Origin: K23-9 sp964460665
GTDB lineage: Bacteria > Planctomycetota > Planctomycetia > Pirellulales > Pirellulaceae
DNA length: 64,000 nt
Direction: 5' to 3'
Assembly: GCA_964460665.1 (NCBI GenBank)
Contig: CAYWSL010000005.1
Location: 1 to 64,000 of the forward strand
In this document: one piece after another, positions 34,642-44,412 of the stretch
Numbering within the stretch: the first letter of the stretch is position 1
Layout: the number at the start of each line of letters is the position of its first letter
The notes under the pieces: generated by a model
The model's input: only the letters and a program-made list of their open reading frames with translations
Databases searched by the model: none
Told to the model about the DNA's origin: nothing
Position numbers and translations under genes: made by a program

Positions 34642-34914
34642 ATGCCAAATACCGCATCAGCAAAAAAACGACTTCGTCAGAACGACAAACTGCGCGTCAA
34701 GAACCGCAGCATCAAAAGCAACATGCGAAGCACGATCCGTGCAGTACGCGAAGCCGCTGCGTCAGGCGATGCCGAAGCCGCACAAACTCAGTTCCGCTTG
34801 GCTTGCAAGAAACTGGACCGTGCAGCAGCTAAGAACTTGATCCACAAGAACGCAGCTGCTCGTAGCAAGAGCCGCTTGAGCAAGTTAATCAAAGCAGCCG
34901 GCGCCAAAGCGTAA
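34642..34914 (+). CDS. rpsT: 30S ribosomal protein S20
   Basis: A 90-residue basic protein of the small ribosomal subunit, binding 16S rRNA. The sequence has the S20 pattern: MPNTASAKKRLRQNDKLRVK, then NRSIKSNMRSTIRAVREA and IHKNAAARSKSRLSKLI. ATG 34642 gives the conserved N-terminus. It is divergent from the tetrapyrrole fusion gene and followed by a terminator hairpin. Confidence 0.97.
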   Translation: MPNTASAKKRLRQNDKLRVKNRSIKSNMRSTIRAVREAAASGDAEAAQTQFRLACKKLDRAAAKNLIHKNAAARSKSRLSKLIKAAGAKA

Positions 34915-34953
34915 GCGGACGGCCAGCTCGCAACCGAACGAATTCAAACGCAG

Positions 34954-35006
34954 CGCGCGATTGAGTGGATCCCAGCTGAATGGGATTCTCTTGATCGCGC
35001 GTTTTG
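34954..35006 (+). terminator. Rho-independent terminator after rpsT
   Basis: A long interrupted stem: CGCGCGAT (34954-34961) pairs with ATCGCGCG (34994-35001) and GGATCCCA pairs imperfectly with TGGGATTC around the GCTGAA loop. TTTTG follows directly. Position 40 bases after the rpsT stop fits. Confidence 0.8.
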
Positions 35007-35090
35007 TCATGGAGTAACTGACGCATGGGATATATTGCTGTCGCTGCTCGCAGCTGGCTTGATCGTTGACGCTCAGTAGGATTCATCTCC

Positions 35091-35639
35091 GTGCATTTCT
35101 TTCCGCCAATCGGTCTGCTTGGAGAGATCGCTTCGGGGCGTGGTGAAGCACTTCTCGTTTGGTCCGTTCGCGTGGCGGTCGTGTTTTACTTGCTGCGAAT
35201 GTTCATCGCAGTCCGCGCGGGGCTGGTCTCGCGCGTGCCAACCAAATTGGAATGCGTGTTTTGGGCCATTGGATGTGGTGCGTACTTGATTCATGTCTTC
35301 TGTGCGTTCGAGTTTTCGCACCAGTGGAGCCACACGCAGGCCTGGCAGCATACGGCCGACGAGACCGCAAGGATGATCGGCGTCCGCCGCGGCGAAGGAC
35401 TGTGGGTGAACTACGTTTTCAGCTTGGCTTGGTTGATCGACTGTGGCCGGCTCACGCGAGCGAACCTATCGCAGCAAATCACATCCCCCAGATTGGATAT
35501 CGCCATCCATCTGTTCATGGCGTTCATCGTCTTCAATGCCACGGTCGTGTTTGGCCCAAACCTGTATCGGTGGCTGGCTGCACCGGTTGCGATCGTGTTC
35601 GTTGTGCTTTGGCGAAAAAGACGTATCGCAACTGAGTAA
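35091..35639 (+). CDS. Hypothetical integral membrane protein
   Basis: A 182-residue protein with about four hydrophobic helices (around 22-40, 56-74, 107-120 and 137-175) and a basic C-terminus (WRKRRIATE). The start is taken as GTG 35091 because the first in-frame ATG would remove a membrane helix; this is not certain. A central HQWSHTQAWQHTADET stretch is rich in His and Trp between membrane helices, which could bind a metal or haem. I do not recognise the family. Next gene is 95 bases downstream. Confidence 0.7.
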   Translation: MHFFPPIGLLGEIASGRGEALLVWSVRVAVVFYLLRMFIAVRAGLVSRVPTKLECVFWAIGCGAYLIHVFCAFEFSHQWSHTQAWQHTADETARMIGVRRGEGLWVNYVFSLAWLIDCGRLTRANLSQQITSPRLDIAIHLFMAFIVFNATVVFGPNLYRWLAAPVAIVFVVLWRKRRIATE

Positions 35640-35733
35640 ACAAGTTCTGCGTAGGGCATAACGCTCAGGTCGTCAGTAGCTACAATACTGCTCCCCCGCT
35701 GTCCTGCCTCTCGCAACCTCATTTGCCAAGATC

Positions 35734-38700
35734 ATGAAACGTAACGCACTGCTGCTTGGATTTTTCGTTTCCCTTTCCTGTGTTCTTGCTGGCTCCGTCT
35801 CTTCTGCGGAACCGCTGCTGCAATTGCAAAAAGGCGACTCGGTCGCTTACATCGGCAATACGATGGCCGACCGAATGCAGCACCACGCTTGGTTGGAAAC
35901 CTACATTCACGCCACTCACCCCAAGCACGAGCTGAAGTTCCGCAATCTTGGTTTCTCGGGCGATGAAATCACGACGCGTCCGCGGTCCAAGGACTTTGGC
36001 AGCCCCGACGAGTGGCTGACGAAAGTCGGCGCCGACGTCGTGCTGTGCTTTTTTGGATACAACGAAGCACTAAAGGGGCCAGACAAACTGACACGCTTCG
36101 AATCCGATTTGTCGAAGATGATCGACGCGATGCGATCGCAGAAGTACAACGGCCAGTCCGCACCACGTTTGATTGTGGTTTCGCCGATTGCTCACGAAAA
36201 TCTATCCAGCCCACACCTTCCTGACGGTTCCGAAAACAACGCCAAGCTGGCCGTCTACACCGAAGGCATGCGCAAGGTCTGTGCGTCAAAGAACGTAGCG
36301 TTTGTGGACGTGTTCAGCGAAAGCAAGCGACTTTACGCTGGCATGGACAAACCACTGACGACCAACGGCATCCACTTGCTGGACCACGGCAACCAAGCTG
36401 TGGCTGCCGTGATTTTGCGACAGCTGTTTGGTAAGACTCCGCCCAACGATGTCAGCAAGCTACGTGAAGCCGTGCTGGACAAAAACTACCATTGGTTTAG
36501 CCGCTACCGCGTCGTCGATGGTTACAACGTTTTCGGCGGACGGTCGAAGTTGAACTGGCACGGGCAATCCAACGCGGACGTGATGCGTCGCGAAATGGAA
36601 ATCTTTGACGTCATGACCGCCAATCGCGACCAACGAGTTTGGGCCGTCGCCGCGGGTGGCGACCTAGTCGTGAAAGACGACAACTTGCCAGAAGAAATGG
36701 CTGTCCTAACAAACAAGAAAGGCCCACTAGAAAACGGCGCGTGGCCATACCTGGGAGCAAAGGAAGCGATCGACAAAATGGACATCCACGATGGCTTGCA
36801 AGTCAACGTGTTCGCTTCGGAAGACCGATTCCCGCGGCTGGTCAATCCTGTGCAAGTTTCTGTGGATACCGACAGCCGTCTGTGGGCTTCGGTCTGGCCG
36901 TCGTATCCGCACTGGAATCCGACCGAACAAGCGCGCGACGCCCTGTTGATCTTTCCCGATGAGGACAACGATGGTGTGGCGGACGACTGTATCGTTTTCG
37001 CGGACGAGCTGAACAGCGTGACCGGGTTCGAGTTCTGGAATGGGGGCGTACTGGTTGCCGCACCGCCCGAGATTTGGTTTCTGAAAGACACCGATGGTGA
37101 CGACAAGGCAGACTTGAAAATCCGGATGCTGCAAGGTGTCTCCAGCGCCGACACACACCACTCCGCCAACGCCATGGTGGTCGGTCCCGATGGATGGCTG
37201 TACTGGTCGCGTGGTGTCTTCAACGTCGCAAACTTTGAAACGCCAACCAAGACATATCGTTCCGGATCCACCGGCGTGCATCGATTCAATCCGCGCACCT
37301 TCGAAATGGAGTTCCACTTTCCGATAGGTCCGAATCCACACGGCGACGTAATCGACCAGTGGGGATTTCAATTCGTCAACGATGGCACAGGCGGAACGGG
37401 CAGCTACGTCAACATTGGCAAAGGTGTTGGCAATAAAAAGTGGTTTCAAAAACGTGTTCGTCCCGTTCCGGCGACAGGCATCCTTTCCGGTGGTCACTTC
37501 CCGCCTGAACTGGATGGCAACTTTCTGATTTGCAACGCGATTGGATTTTTGGGAATCGCACAGCACAAAGTCAACTACGACGGAGCTGATATCACGGCGA
37601 CAGAAATCGATCCGGTTTTGGTTTCGTCAGATCCCAATTTCCGCCCCAGCGATGTCGAAATCGGTGGCGACGGTGCGTTGTACGTGGCCGACTGGCACAA
37701 CACTTTGATTGGCCACATGCAGCACAACATGCGTGACCCCAACCGTGACCACGAACACGGCCGAATCTATCGCGTGACTGCAAAGGGACGATCGCTTCAG
37801 CAACCAGCTAAAATGAAGGGCAAGCCGATCGCCGAAGTCTGCCAACAGTTCTTCTCTGACACCAACGCCACCCGCTACCGTGCTCGCCTGGAACTGACGT
37901 CGCGAGACGCAGCCGACATCACCACGCAAGTCCAAGCGTTTGCGGATTCGCTGAAGCCGACCAATGTCACGGACGATCGTGACGAGGCGCAAGCGTTGTT
38001 GGAATGCTTGTGGGTGTTCGAGGAGCAACGGATTCCGAACATGGCGTTGCTGGTTAAGGTATTCGAAGCGGCGGAACCGCGAGTCCGAGCGGCAGCGATT
38101 CGCACGCTGGGCCACTGGGCTGGCAAAGTTGACCATGCCGCAGACCTGCTAAAGCTAGCCAGTCGAGACAAATCAGCACTGGTTCGCGCCGAAGCCGTGA
38201 AGGCGGCCGTTGACTTTGGCGGTGCCGATTCAGCGGAAGTGATTTTCGCCGTCGCGTCGCAAAAGCTAGACGCCGAGTTAGAAACCGTTTTGGCCTACGC
38301 AAAGAAGAAAATTCCTGTCAGCCAAATCATCAAGGAATCCATCGCAGCGGGGCGACCGCTAAGCCCAGCGGCGCAGGCCTACGCATTGAAAAGCGCCAGC
38401 GTCGGCGACTTGATGGCAATGGACGGCAGCGAAGCGGTTTATCGAGCGATCCTTAGCCGCGACAACGCCAAACCAAACGAGCTTTCCCACGCGTTGTCCG
38501 GGTTTGCCGAAGCGACCAACCAAAGTCCACTCAAGACGCTGATGAACCTGATCGGCGACGCCCGCAAGAACGCTCAGTCAAACGTGATGGGATTGGGACA
38601 GCAGCTGGCGGCGTTTTCGCCCAGCGAACTGGCCAACGTTCGTGGGCAGATCGAAGACATCGCGATCAACGGAGAATCACCTGCCTTGAAACGAGTCGGC

Positions 38701-40617
38701 TATGCCGCCTGGGTCGCCGCGGCTGGCCCGGACGATGCCTTCTTGGCCGCATCGCAGAACGAAGACAACCTTCGCGACTTCCTAGACGCCGTGCCCAATG
38801 TTGACCGGACGGTTCGCGGGCAATTATATGACAAAGTGGAACCGCTGATCGCGGACCTTCCCACGCACCTAAAGTCGCCAGGTGGTGGCAGCGAATTGTC
38901 CCAGCAAGGCATCCAGGTTCAGTATTACCAGCCCAACGGAAAAAACGTCGCGATCGAGACGCTGGATAAGATGACGCCAAAAGCCACCGGCGTTGTGCCC
39001 AAGATTGTGATGGACGTGCCGCAAAAGCAACGCAACGACGGTTTTGCGTTGCGGTTCACCGGCAAGCTGGTTGTGCCTCGCAGCGGCAAGTACAAGTTCT
39101 TCATCGCTTCGGATGACGGATCGCGGCTGTACTTGAACGACAAGCTGTTGATCAATCATGACGGACTGCACGGCATGAACGAAAAGAGGGCGTCGATCAA
39201 ATTGAACGCCGGTTCGCATGACCTGGTTTTCACGTATTTCGACAACGGTGGCGCCGATGGCTTTCGTGTCCAATGGGAGGGACCTGGTTTCAAAAAGCAG
39301 AACATCGATAAGCAATATTTGTCCGTTGATGGTGGTGAAACACTGCACGACATCGCCATCCGCGCTCTGACCACAATCCCGGGACGTGATTCGGATAAAT
39401 TCCTGGCACTCTCGTCGCTTGTCGCTCAGGGCAAGAGTCGCCCAAGTGCCGTCAAAGCGTTGCTAAGCATCCCCGAAGCGAACTGGTCGGATCGACATGT
39501 GCGTCCGTTGACGGACAATTTGATCGGTTTTCTTAGTGAGATGCCGGCAAGGTTGCGAACCGGCGCGGCTGCGACCGACTCGATCGCTTTGACAAACAAG
39601 CTGGCCGCGAAATTGCCTTCGGACGTCGCGGCTTCGGTCAAGAATCGCTTGCAGAATTTGGATGTTCGCGTGATCGCGATCGGCACGGTCTCGCACCGAA
39701 TGATTTTCGACAAAGAAGTGATCGCGGTCCAAGCTGGCAAACCAGTCGAGTTCCGTTTTTCCAACACCGATGCAATGCCACACAACTTTGCGATCACCAT
39801 ACCGGGTGCCTTGAAAGAGGTCGGCGAACTGGGCGAATCGACTGGTCGCGATGCCGACGCCATGTCGCGTCACTACATCCCGGACTCGGCCAAAGTGCTG
39901 CTGGGTAGCAAACTGCTGCAACCAGGTGAAAACGAAGCGATCAGTTTTGATGTCCCGACGACTCCTGGCGTGTATCCGTACGTTTGCACGTATCCAGGAC
40001 ACTGGCGGCGAATGTACGGTGCGCTTTATGTGGTAGCAGACCTGGAAGCCTACCAAGCGGATAGCGAAGCGTACTTAGCGAGCGAGAATCTGGAGATCAA
40101 GGACGAGCTATTGGAGATGAATACGCGTTCGCACGCTTGGACATACGACGAATTGGCGTCCGATCTGAAGACTTTACCAGCAGGCCGTAACTGGGATGTT
40201 GGCAAGGAGTTATTCAAGGTCGCCAGTTGCTCAGGCTGCCACCAGTTATCGGGCGAAGGCCGCGTGTTCGGACCGGACTTGGCGAAACTGGACGTAAAGA
40301 AGCACACCGCCGAAGCGATCCTGAGTGCAATCGTCGATCCGTCTAAGGACATCGAAGCGAAGTATCAGTCCAACGTGTTCTTGATGGACGACGGGCGTCA
40401 GATCACCGGCATGATCACCAAAGAAACGGGCGCATTGGTTGAAGTGGTGGTCAATCCGCTTGCCAAAGACAAGCCAACTGTGCTGCAGGCGAACCAGATC
40501 GTAGCCAGAAAGAAGTCGCCAACGTCGCTGATGCCCAAAGGCTTGCTAGACAAGCTTTCGCGTGAAGAAATCCTGGACTTGGTCGCGTACGTGCTGTCAC
40601 GCGGGGTGAAGCCGTAG
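35734..40617 (+). CDS. Giant exported SGNH/PVC-dehydrogenase/HEAT/PA14/cupredoxin/cytochrome c protein
   Basis: A 1627-residue exported protein typical of planctomycetes. Signal peptide 1-25. Domains in order: SGNH-hydrolase-like (about 28-235), but with GNT in place of the catalytic GDS; PVC membrane-bound-dehydrogenase-type beta-propeller (about 350-690); HEAT-like helical repeats (about 720-1040); PA14 carbohydrate-binding-type domain (about 1065-1190). Then a type 1 copper cupredoxin follows with ligands His1350, Cys1418, His1423 and Met1427, and last a cytochrome c domain (CSGCH, Cys1499) with the planctomycete LSAIVDPSKDIEAKYQ motif. It probably oxidises a sugar or alcohol in the periplasm and passes electrons through copper and haem; the substrate is unknown. 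Confidence 0.92.
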   Translation: MKRNALLLGFFVSLSCVLAGSVSSAEPLLQLQKGDSVAYIGNTMADRMQHHAWLETYIHATHPKHELKFRNLGFSGDEITTRPRSKDFGSPDEWLTKVGADVVLCFFGYNEALKGPDKLTRFESDLSKMIDAMRSQKYNGQSAPRLIVVSPIAHENLSSPHLPDGSENNAKLAVYTEGMRKVCASKNVAFVDVFSESKRLYAGMDKPLTTNGIHLLDHGNQAVAAVILRQLFGKTPPNDVSKLREAVLDKNYHWFSRYRVVDGYNVFGGRSKLNWHGQSNADVMRREMEIFDVMTANRDQRVWAVAAGGDLVVKDDNLPEEMAVLTNKKGPLENGAWPYLGAKEAIDKMDIHDGLQVNVFASEDRFPRLVNPVQVSVDTDSRLWASVWPSYPHWNPTEQARDALLIFPDEDNDGVADDCIVFADELNSVTGFEFWNGGVLVAAPPEIWFLKDTDGDDKADLKIRMLQGVSSADTHHSANAMVVGPDGWLYWSRGVFNVANFETPTKTYRSGSTGVHRFNPRTFEMEFHFPIGPNPHGDVIDQWGFQFVNDGTGGTGSYVNIGKGVGNKKWFQKRVRPVPATGILSGGHFPPELDGNFLICNAIGFLGIAQHKVNYDGADITATEIDPVLVSSDPNFRPSDVEIGGDGALYVADWHNTLIGHMQHNMRDPNRDHEHGRIYRVTAKGRSLQQPAKMKGKPIAEVCQQFFSDTNATRYRARLELTSRDAADITTQVQAFADSLKPTNVTDDRDEAQALLECLWVFEEQRIPNMALLVKVFEAAEPRVRAAAIRTLGHWAGKVDHAADLLKLASRDKSALVRAEAVKAAVDFGGADSAEVIFAVASQKLDAELETVLAYAKKKIPVSQIIKESIAAGRPLSPAAQAYALKSASVGDLMAMDGSEAVYRAILSRDNAKPNELSHALSGFAEATNQSPLKTLMNLIGDARKNAQSNVMGLGQQLAAFSPSELANVRGQIEDIAINGESPALKRVGYAAWVAAAGPDDAFLAASQNEDNLRDFLDAVPNVDRTVRGQLYDKVEPLIADLPTHLKSPGGGSELSQQGIQVQYYQPNGKNVAIETLDKMTPKATGVVPKIVMDVPQKQRNDGFALRFTGKLVVPRSGKYKFFIASDDGSRLYLNDKLLINHDGLHGMNEKRASIKLNAGSHDLVFTYFDNGGADGFRVQWEGPGFKKQNIDKQYLSVDGGETLHDIAIRALTTIPGRDSDKFLALSSLVAQGKSRPSAVKALLSIPEANWSDRHVRPLTDNLIGFLSEMPARLRTGAAATDSIALTNKLAAKLPSDVAASVKNRLQNLDVRVIAIGTVSHRMIFDKEVIAVQAGKPVEFRFSNTDAMPHNFAITIPGALKEVGELGESTGRDADAMSRHYIPDSAKVLLGSKLLQPGENEAISFDVPTTPGVYPYVCTYPGHWRRMYGALYVVADLEAYQADSEAYLASENLEIKDELLEMNTRSHAWTYDELASDLKTLPAGRNWDVGKELFKVASCSGCHQLSGEGRVFGPDLAKLDVKKHTAEAILSAIVDPSKDIEAKYQSNVFLMDDGRQITGMITKETGALVEVVVNPLAKDKPTVLQANQIVARKKSPTSLMPKGLLDKLSREEILDLVAYVLSRGVKP

Positions 40618-40782
40618 GGAGCGGGGTGGCTAACGCTTCATACTTTTCGACTCTCACCACCAATGAAAAATACGACCAACGCCTCGTCCCAGCTGGGTCG
40701 GCAAACTCTGCACACTATGGGAAGCGTGCTGTGAGTTCGCCCCGGGGCGTAGCGTTGATCGTATGGTTGACCTCTAAGTTGT

Positions 40783-42183
40783 CTAGCGTCGTGTGCTGCT
40801 GCCGTTGTTTTGAGCGGCCAGTTGCATGTGGCCGAACAACGTTTGCTCGCGACGAACCAAGTAGAACTTGGCACGTGGGCCACGCTGCATGTCGGGATGC
40901 TCCAAAATTCCTTGCAAGTCATCCAGTGTGGCGGTTTGCCAGCCGTGGATACCTAGTAGAACGTCGCCGACTTGGATGCCTTGCTCGGCAGCCGTCGAAC
41001 CCTTGCGAACCGACGTGATGTACAGTCCGCCGCGGTAAGCAGCACGCATGCGAGTGTTCAAGCGTTTCATCGCCGCTTGGCTAACTGGCTTGGACCGAAT
41101 GCCTAGCACTTGCCATGCTGGGTCAATGGGGCCACTGGAAACACCCTGACGGACCTTTTCCGTCACAACGCGGATGTCCATGCTGTGGTTGCCACGCCTG
41201 ACGCTGATCGGAATCGCATCACCGGGACGCGAACTGAGTATGGCTAGTGAAAAATCCAAGCGATCGTCAACTGGCTGAGAGCCAACGCGGACCACGCGGT
41301 CACCCGGCTTCAATCCCTCCCGTGCGGCAGAACTGCTAGCGGAGACATTGGTGATGGTGGCACCGTCACCGTCGCGGGGCCCGCCATTGATTCTCAGGCC
41401 AGTCATCAGACGATTGCTATTGTGTTTGTCGATCATCTCCGTGACGATCTCGATCACTTGGTCGATAGGAATCGCGAATGCAATCTGTTGGGCTCCGACA
41501 CGAACGGCAACGTTGACGCCAATGATATCGCCGTTGATGTTCAGCAGTGGTCCACCCGAGTTTCCGGGGTTGATACCAGCACTGATCTGGATCAAATCCA
41601 TGTAGTCCTGCGTATCGTTGACTGGGACGTCACGATGCAACGCACTGATGATGCCTTCGGTACACGTGTGGACGTAGCCGTACGCGTTGCCAATCGCGAT
41701 CACGGTTTCGCCCACCATCAGGTCTTCACTGGTGCCACGCGGGATGACTTTCAGTGGTTCGTCCGTGTTGACTTTGATCAGCGCCAAGTCACTGCGGATT
41801 CGCGAAGCAACCAAAGTTGCGTTAGTCGTCTCGCCACTGTGCAGCGTGACGCGAATGTCTTTTACATCTTCAACCACATGGTAGTTTGTAATCACATAAC
41901 CGCGTGGGTCAATCACGACACCGGTGCCCATTCCGTTGACGTTGCGGAATGATTCCCGCTCGCCGGCTGCCGCTTTGTTGCGAACAGTTTTTTGACCGTG
42001 AATATTAACAACTGCTGGTGACGAGCGCCGGATGGCCCGCACAGTCGGTGTTTGCCTATTGTCGATAGAGCCCTGCGACTGGCTTTGGGCAGCCACTGGT
42101 GTCGCTTGAATGCAAACGACAATCAAACTGATTGCCGCCAACACTCGGCCAAAGGCCGGGGCTAGTTGGATCGTTGGACGCAT
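40783..42183 (-). CDS. HtrA/DegP-type periplasmic serine protease with two PDZ domains
   Basis: A 466-residue exported protease. Signal peptide about 1-32 (ending VAAQSQ). The trypsin-like triad is complete: His102 (TNYHVVED), Asp132 (RSDLALI) and Ser209 (GINPGNSGGPL). Two PDZ domains follow: about 265-355 (GLRINGGPRDGDGATITNV..., GLKPGDRVVRVG) and about 365-450 (GGLYITSVRKGSTA, GIQVGDVLLGIHG). Such proteins degrade or refold damaged envelope proteins. A probable gene for stress response; no sigma-E-like regulator is adjacent. It converges with the giant cytochrome gene. Confidence 0.94.
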   Translation of the reverse strand: MRPTIQLAPAFGRVLAAISLIVVCIQATPVAAQSQSQGSIDNRQTPTVRAIRRSSPAVVNIHGQKTVRNKAAAGERESFRNVNGMGTGVVIDPRGYVITNYHVVEDVKDIRVTLHSGETTNATLVASRIRSDLALIKVNTDEPLKVIPRGTSEDLMVGETVIAIGNAYGYVHTCTEGIISALHRDVPVNDTQDYMDLIQISAGINPGNSGGPLLNINGDIIGVNVAVRVGAQQIAFAIPIDQVIEIVTEMIDKHNSNRLMTGLRINGGPRDGDGATITNVSASSSAAREGLKPGDRVVRVGSQPVDDRLDFSLAILSSRPGDAIPISVRRGNHSMDIRVVTEKVRQGVSSGPIDPAWQVLGIRSKPVSQAAMKRLNTRMRAAYRGGLYITSVRKGSTAAEQGIQVGDVLLGIHGWQTATLDDLQGILEHPDMQRGPRAKFYLVRREQTLFGHMQLAAQNNGSSTRR

Positions 42184-42661
42184 ATATCCCCGTCATCGCC
42201 GATTGTTTGGGATCATCTGTTCGGCGGGGTTTACGGGATCCGCCGAGTTGCACCGGTATTTCTGGTACGAACCTGTGCATCGGTAAATCCACTCGCCTGG
42301 CTTGATGGTTTAGCGACCCGCGCCGCAAGGTTTACCTAGCTTGTTGCTCGATGTCGGTGAATCGATTTGGCCCGCCAAAACACCAGTCTTTTTGAGGCAA
42401 ACGAGCAAGAATTCGAGCCTTCTTTCGGGCAGAAATGACAAGTCGCAATCAAGTTTCCATGGTCGTTTACCGGCACAGCTTGATACCGTGTGTGCGGTCG
42501 CCAAAGCATGGAATCTGGCTTCCTCGGCCAGCTCAGACCCGCCCGTCGTCGCAGAAATAGAAGCAATCCGCGGGAAGTTTCACTCTGCTTGCCAAGAATC
42601 CCACTAGCGCAGCGAATGATCCGTTAACCCCGAATGCGAGTGGTTTCCGATTACGAGTACA
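42184..42661. other. Intergenic region between divergent genes
   Basis: No gene or clear regulatory signal seen. Short open frames on both strands overlap each other and lack motifs. Confidence 0.4.
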
Positions 42662-44053
42662 ATGGGCCAGTCCCCACACCAATCCTGCATGGCGAACTCT
42701 GTGCCAGATTCTCAGCCATTCCAATCGAACGCCCCTCGCCGGACAGCCAAGACGCTCGCACAGCCACGCGAGGTCGACAAGCTGGCAGTGGCACCAGTCT
42801 CTCGCAGTCAGCCTGAAATCGCTACTGAGCGGCCTTATGAAGCCCAACTGGTCGCCACCACGGTTGCCTCGCCACCGCCTACCGAACGACCTGTAGTCGC
42901 GCCCGTTTCTACCGCAGCGCAAGTTTCACGACCGGGCAAGTTTCGTTGGGTGATGCGAAAGATCGGATCCGGATTACGGTTTTCGTTTTGCCTGGCTTCG
43001 TTGGTCGCTTTGCTAGCCGTACTGAGTGCGATTCCGGTCCTGCAGTTGATTGCGTTTGGCTACTTGCTGGATGTTGCTGGACGGCTAACACGCGGCGGCA
43101 CATTTTTTCAGTCGCTGCCAAACCTGCGACGGGCAGGCATGATTGGTATGGCCGCGGTAGCGATCTTTGTCGCATCGCTGCCAACGCAGTTGCTAGTCCA
43201 CTGGGAATCAGTCGCTCAGCTAATTTCCCCTGACTCTGCGCAAGCTGGCACGCTGCGAGTCCTAGCCATTGTTTCGTCTGGCCTGGCCACGTTGTATCTG
43301 CTGTGGGCTTGGGTTCGCGGGGGTCGGTTGGTGAATTACTTGTGGCCACAGCCGATACGCTTTTTGAAGGAAAGCTGGCGATGGAAAACCTGGTCGTCCG
43401 TCCCCGATCAACTTTGGGAATTCACTGTTAAGTTAGAAATGCCACGCTTGTTTTGGCTAGGCACGCGCGGTGCCATCGGAACCTTGGTGTGGTTGGTGCC
43501 TGGCATGATCATCATTGCGGTAACGCGAAACGGTTCCACCGGCGCCGCAGGTCTTCTGGGTGCGATCGCCGCACTGGGCATGGGCATCTCGCTGTTGTAC
43601 CTGCCGATGTTGCAAGCACACTTTGCCGCGGAAAATCGCCTGCGAGCCTTATTTGAAGTGCGTGTGATTCGCGAGCACTTTCGTCGCGCTCCCTGGGCTT
43701 GGTTGCTGGCGATGATCATCGGCTTGGTGCTGATGCCGATCCCGCTGTACTTGTTGAAGATCGAAGCCACGCCGCGCGAAGTCGCTTGGCTACCGTGCCT
43801 AGTTTTTGTCGCGTTCATTTTGCCAGCTCGGATCGCCGAAGGACTGGCGCTTCGCCGAGCGAGACGAAAGCCGCCCGCGACAGGTCGCTGGGCGAAAGTT
43901 TCCATTTGGCTGGTGCGTTTACTGATGATCGGAGTGGTCGGAATCTACTTAGCATTCTTAACGATTTCGCAATTCACCAGTTGGGATGGCTTGCCAACCT
44001 GGGTCGAACAGCACGCGATCCTATTTCCCCGCCCATTCATCGGCGGCGTCTAG
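42662..44053 (+). CDS. Hypothetical polytopic membrane protein (DUF4013-like)
   Basis: A 463-residue protein. The first 95 residues are Pro/Thr/Val-rich and hydrophilic, with no signal peptide. About eight hydrophobic segments follow (105-135, 157-175, 190-213, 268-290, 297-315, 348-368, 376-395, 415-440). The GYLLDVAGRLTRGG segment near the second helix resembles DUF4013-type membrane proteins; the match is from memory and weak. The start may also be ATG 42689. The final codons and the TAG stop lie inside the first unit of a repeat that is interrupted by an assembly gap. Confidence 0.75.
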   Translation: MGQSPHQSCMANSVPDSQPFQSNAPRRTAKTLAQPREVDKLAVAPVSRSQPEIATERPYEAQLVATTVASPPPTERPVVAPVSTAAQVSRPGKFRWVMRKIGSGLRFSFCLASLVALLAVLSAIPVLQLIAFGYLLDVAGRLTRGGTFFQSLPNLRRAGMIGMAAVAIFVASLPTQLLVHWESVAQLISPDSAQAGTLRVLAIVSSGLATLYLLWAWVRGGRLVNYLWPQPIRFLKESWRWKTWSSVPDQLWEFTVKLEMPRLFWLGTRGAIGTLVWLVPGMIIIAVTRNGSTGAAGLLGAIAALGMGISLLYLPMLQAHFAAENRLRALFEVRVIREHFRRAPWAWLLAMIIGLVLMPIPLYLLKIEATPREVAWLPCLVFVAFILPARIAEGLALRRARRKPPATGRWAKVSIWLVRLLMIGVVGIYLAFLTISQFTSWDGLPTWVEQHAILFPRPFIGGV

Positions 44054-44183
44054 CCCATCGTCGNNNNNNNNNNNNNNNNNNNNNNNNNNNNNNNNNNNNN
44101 NNNNNNNNNNNNNNNNNNNNNNNNNNNNNNNNNNNNNNNNNNNNNNNNNNNNNNNNNNNNNNNCGGCGTCTAGCCCATCGTCG
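44044..44183. repeat. Tandem repeat broken by an assembly gap (44064-44163 N)
   Basis: CGGCGTCTAGCCCATCGTCG is present directly left (44044-44063) and right (44164-44183) of 100 N. The left unit contains the stop codon (TAG 44051-44053) of the membrane protein. The gap is probably of unknown or zero length and the repeat copy number is not known. Confidence 0.85.
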
Positions 44184-44336
44184 CCGACCGCTCGGCGGGC
44201 AAACAGCGAAAGTCGTACGTGACTTTCGACCAGTGCTACCTATCCGTTTGAACGACGGATGAACACAGATAGACACGGATGAGAAGAGGAAGGCCTACAA
44301 GTCGCTGGCCTAGCATCACGTCATGTCACCCAACAA

Positions 44337-44365
44337 AAAACGACCGATCAGGGATCGGTCGTTTT
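44337..44365 (-). terminator. Rho-independent terminator of rpmJ
   Basis: A perfect 13-base stem (44337-44349 with 44353-44365), three-base loop, and a run of T on the minus strand (from the A-run 44335-44340). It lies 47 bases after the L36 stop. A T-run also follows on the plus strand, so it may work in both directions. Confidence 0.93.
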
Positions 44366-44412
44366 CGTGTTCTGATAGTCCTAGCAACTGTCTTGCTAGT
44401 TGGTCTGCCGGT

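Noticed and set aside
36522..37566. Two long minus-strand frames opposite the giant cytochrome protein
   Set aside because: Antisense shadows without domains; the sense frame has continuous family motifs.
40618..40782. Possible gene or terminator between the convergent cytochrome fusion and HtrA genes
   Set aside because: Only short frames and no hairpin with a T-run were found.
44064..44163. Run of N within continuous open frames on both strands
   Set aside because: Frames through N are meaningless; the membrane protein gene ends before the gap.
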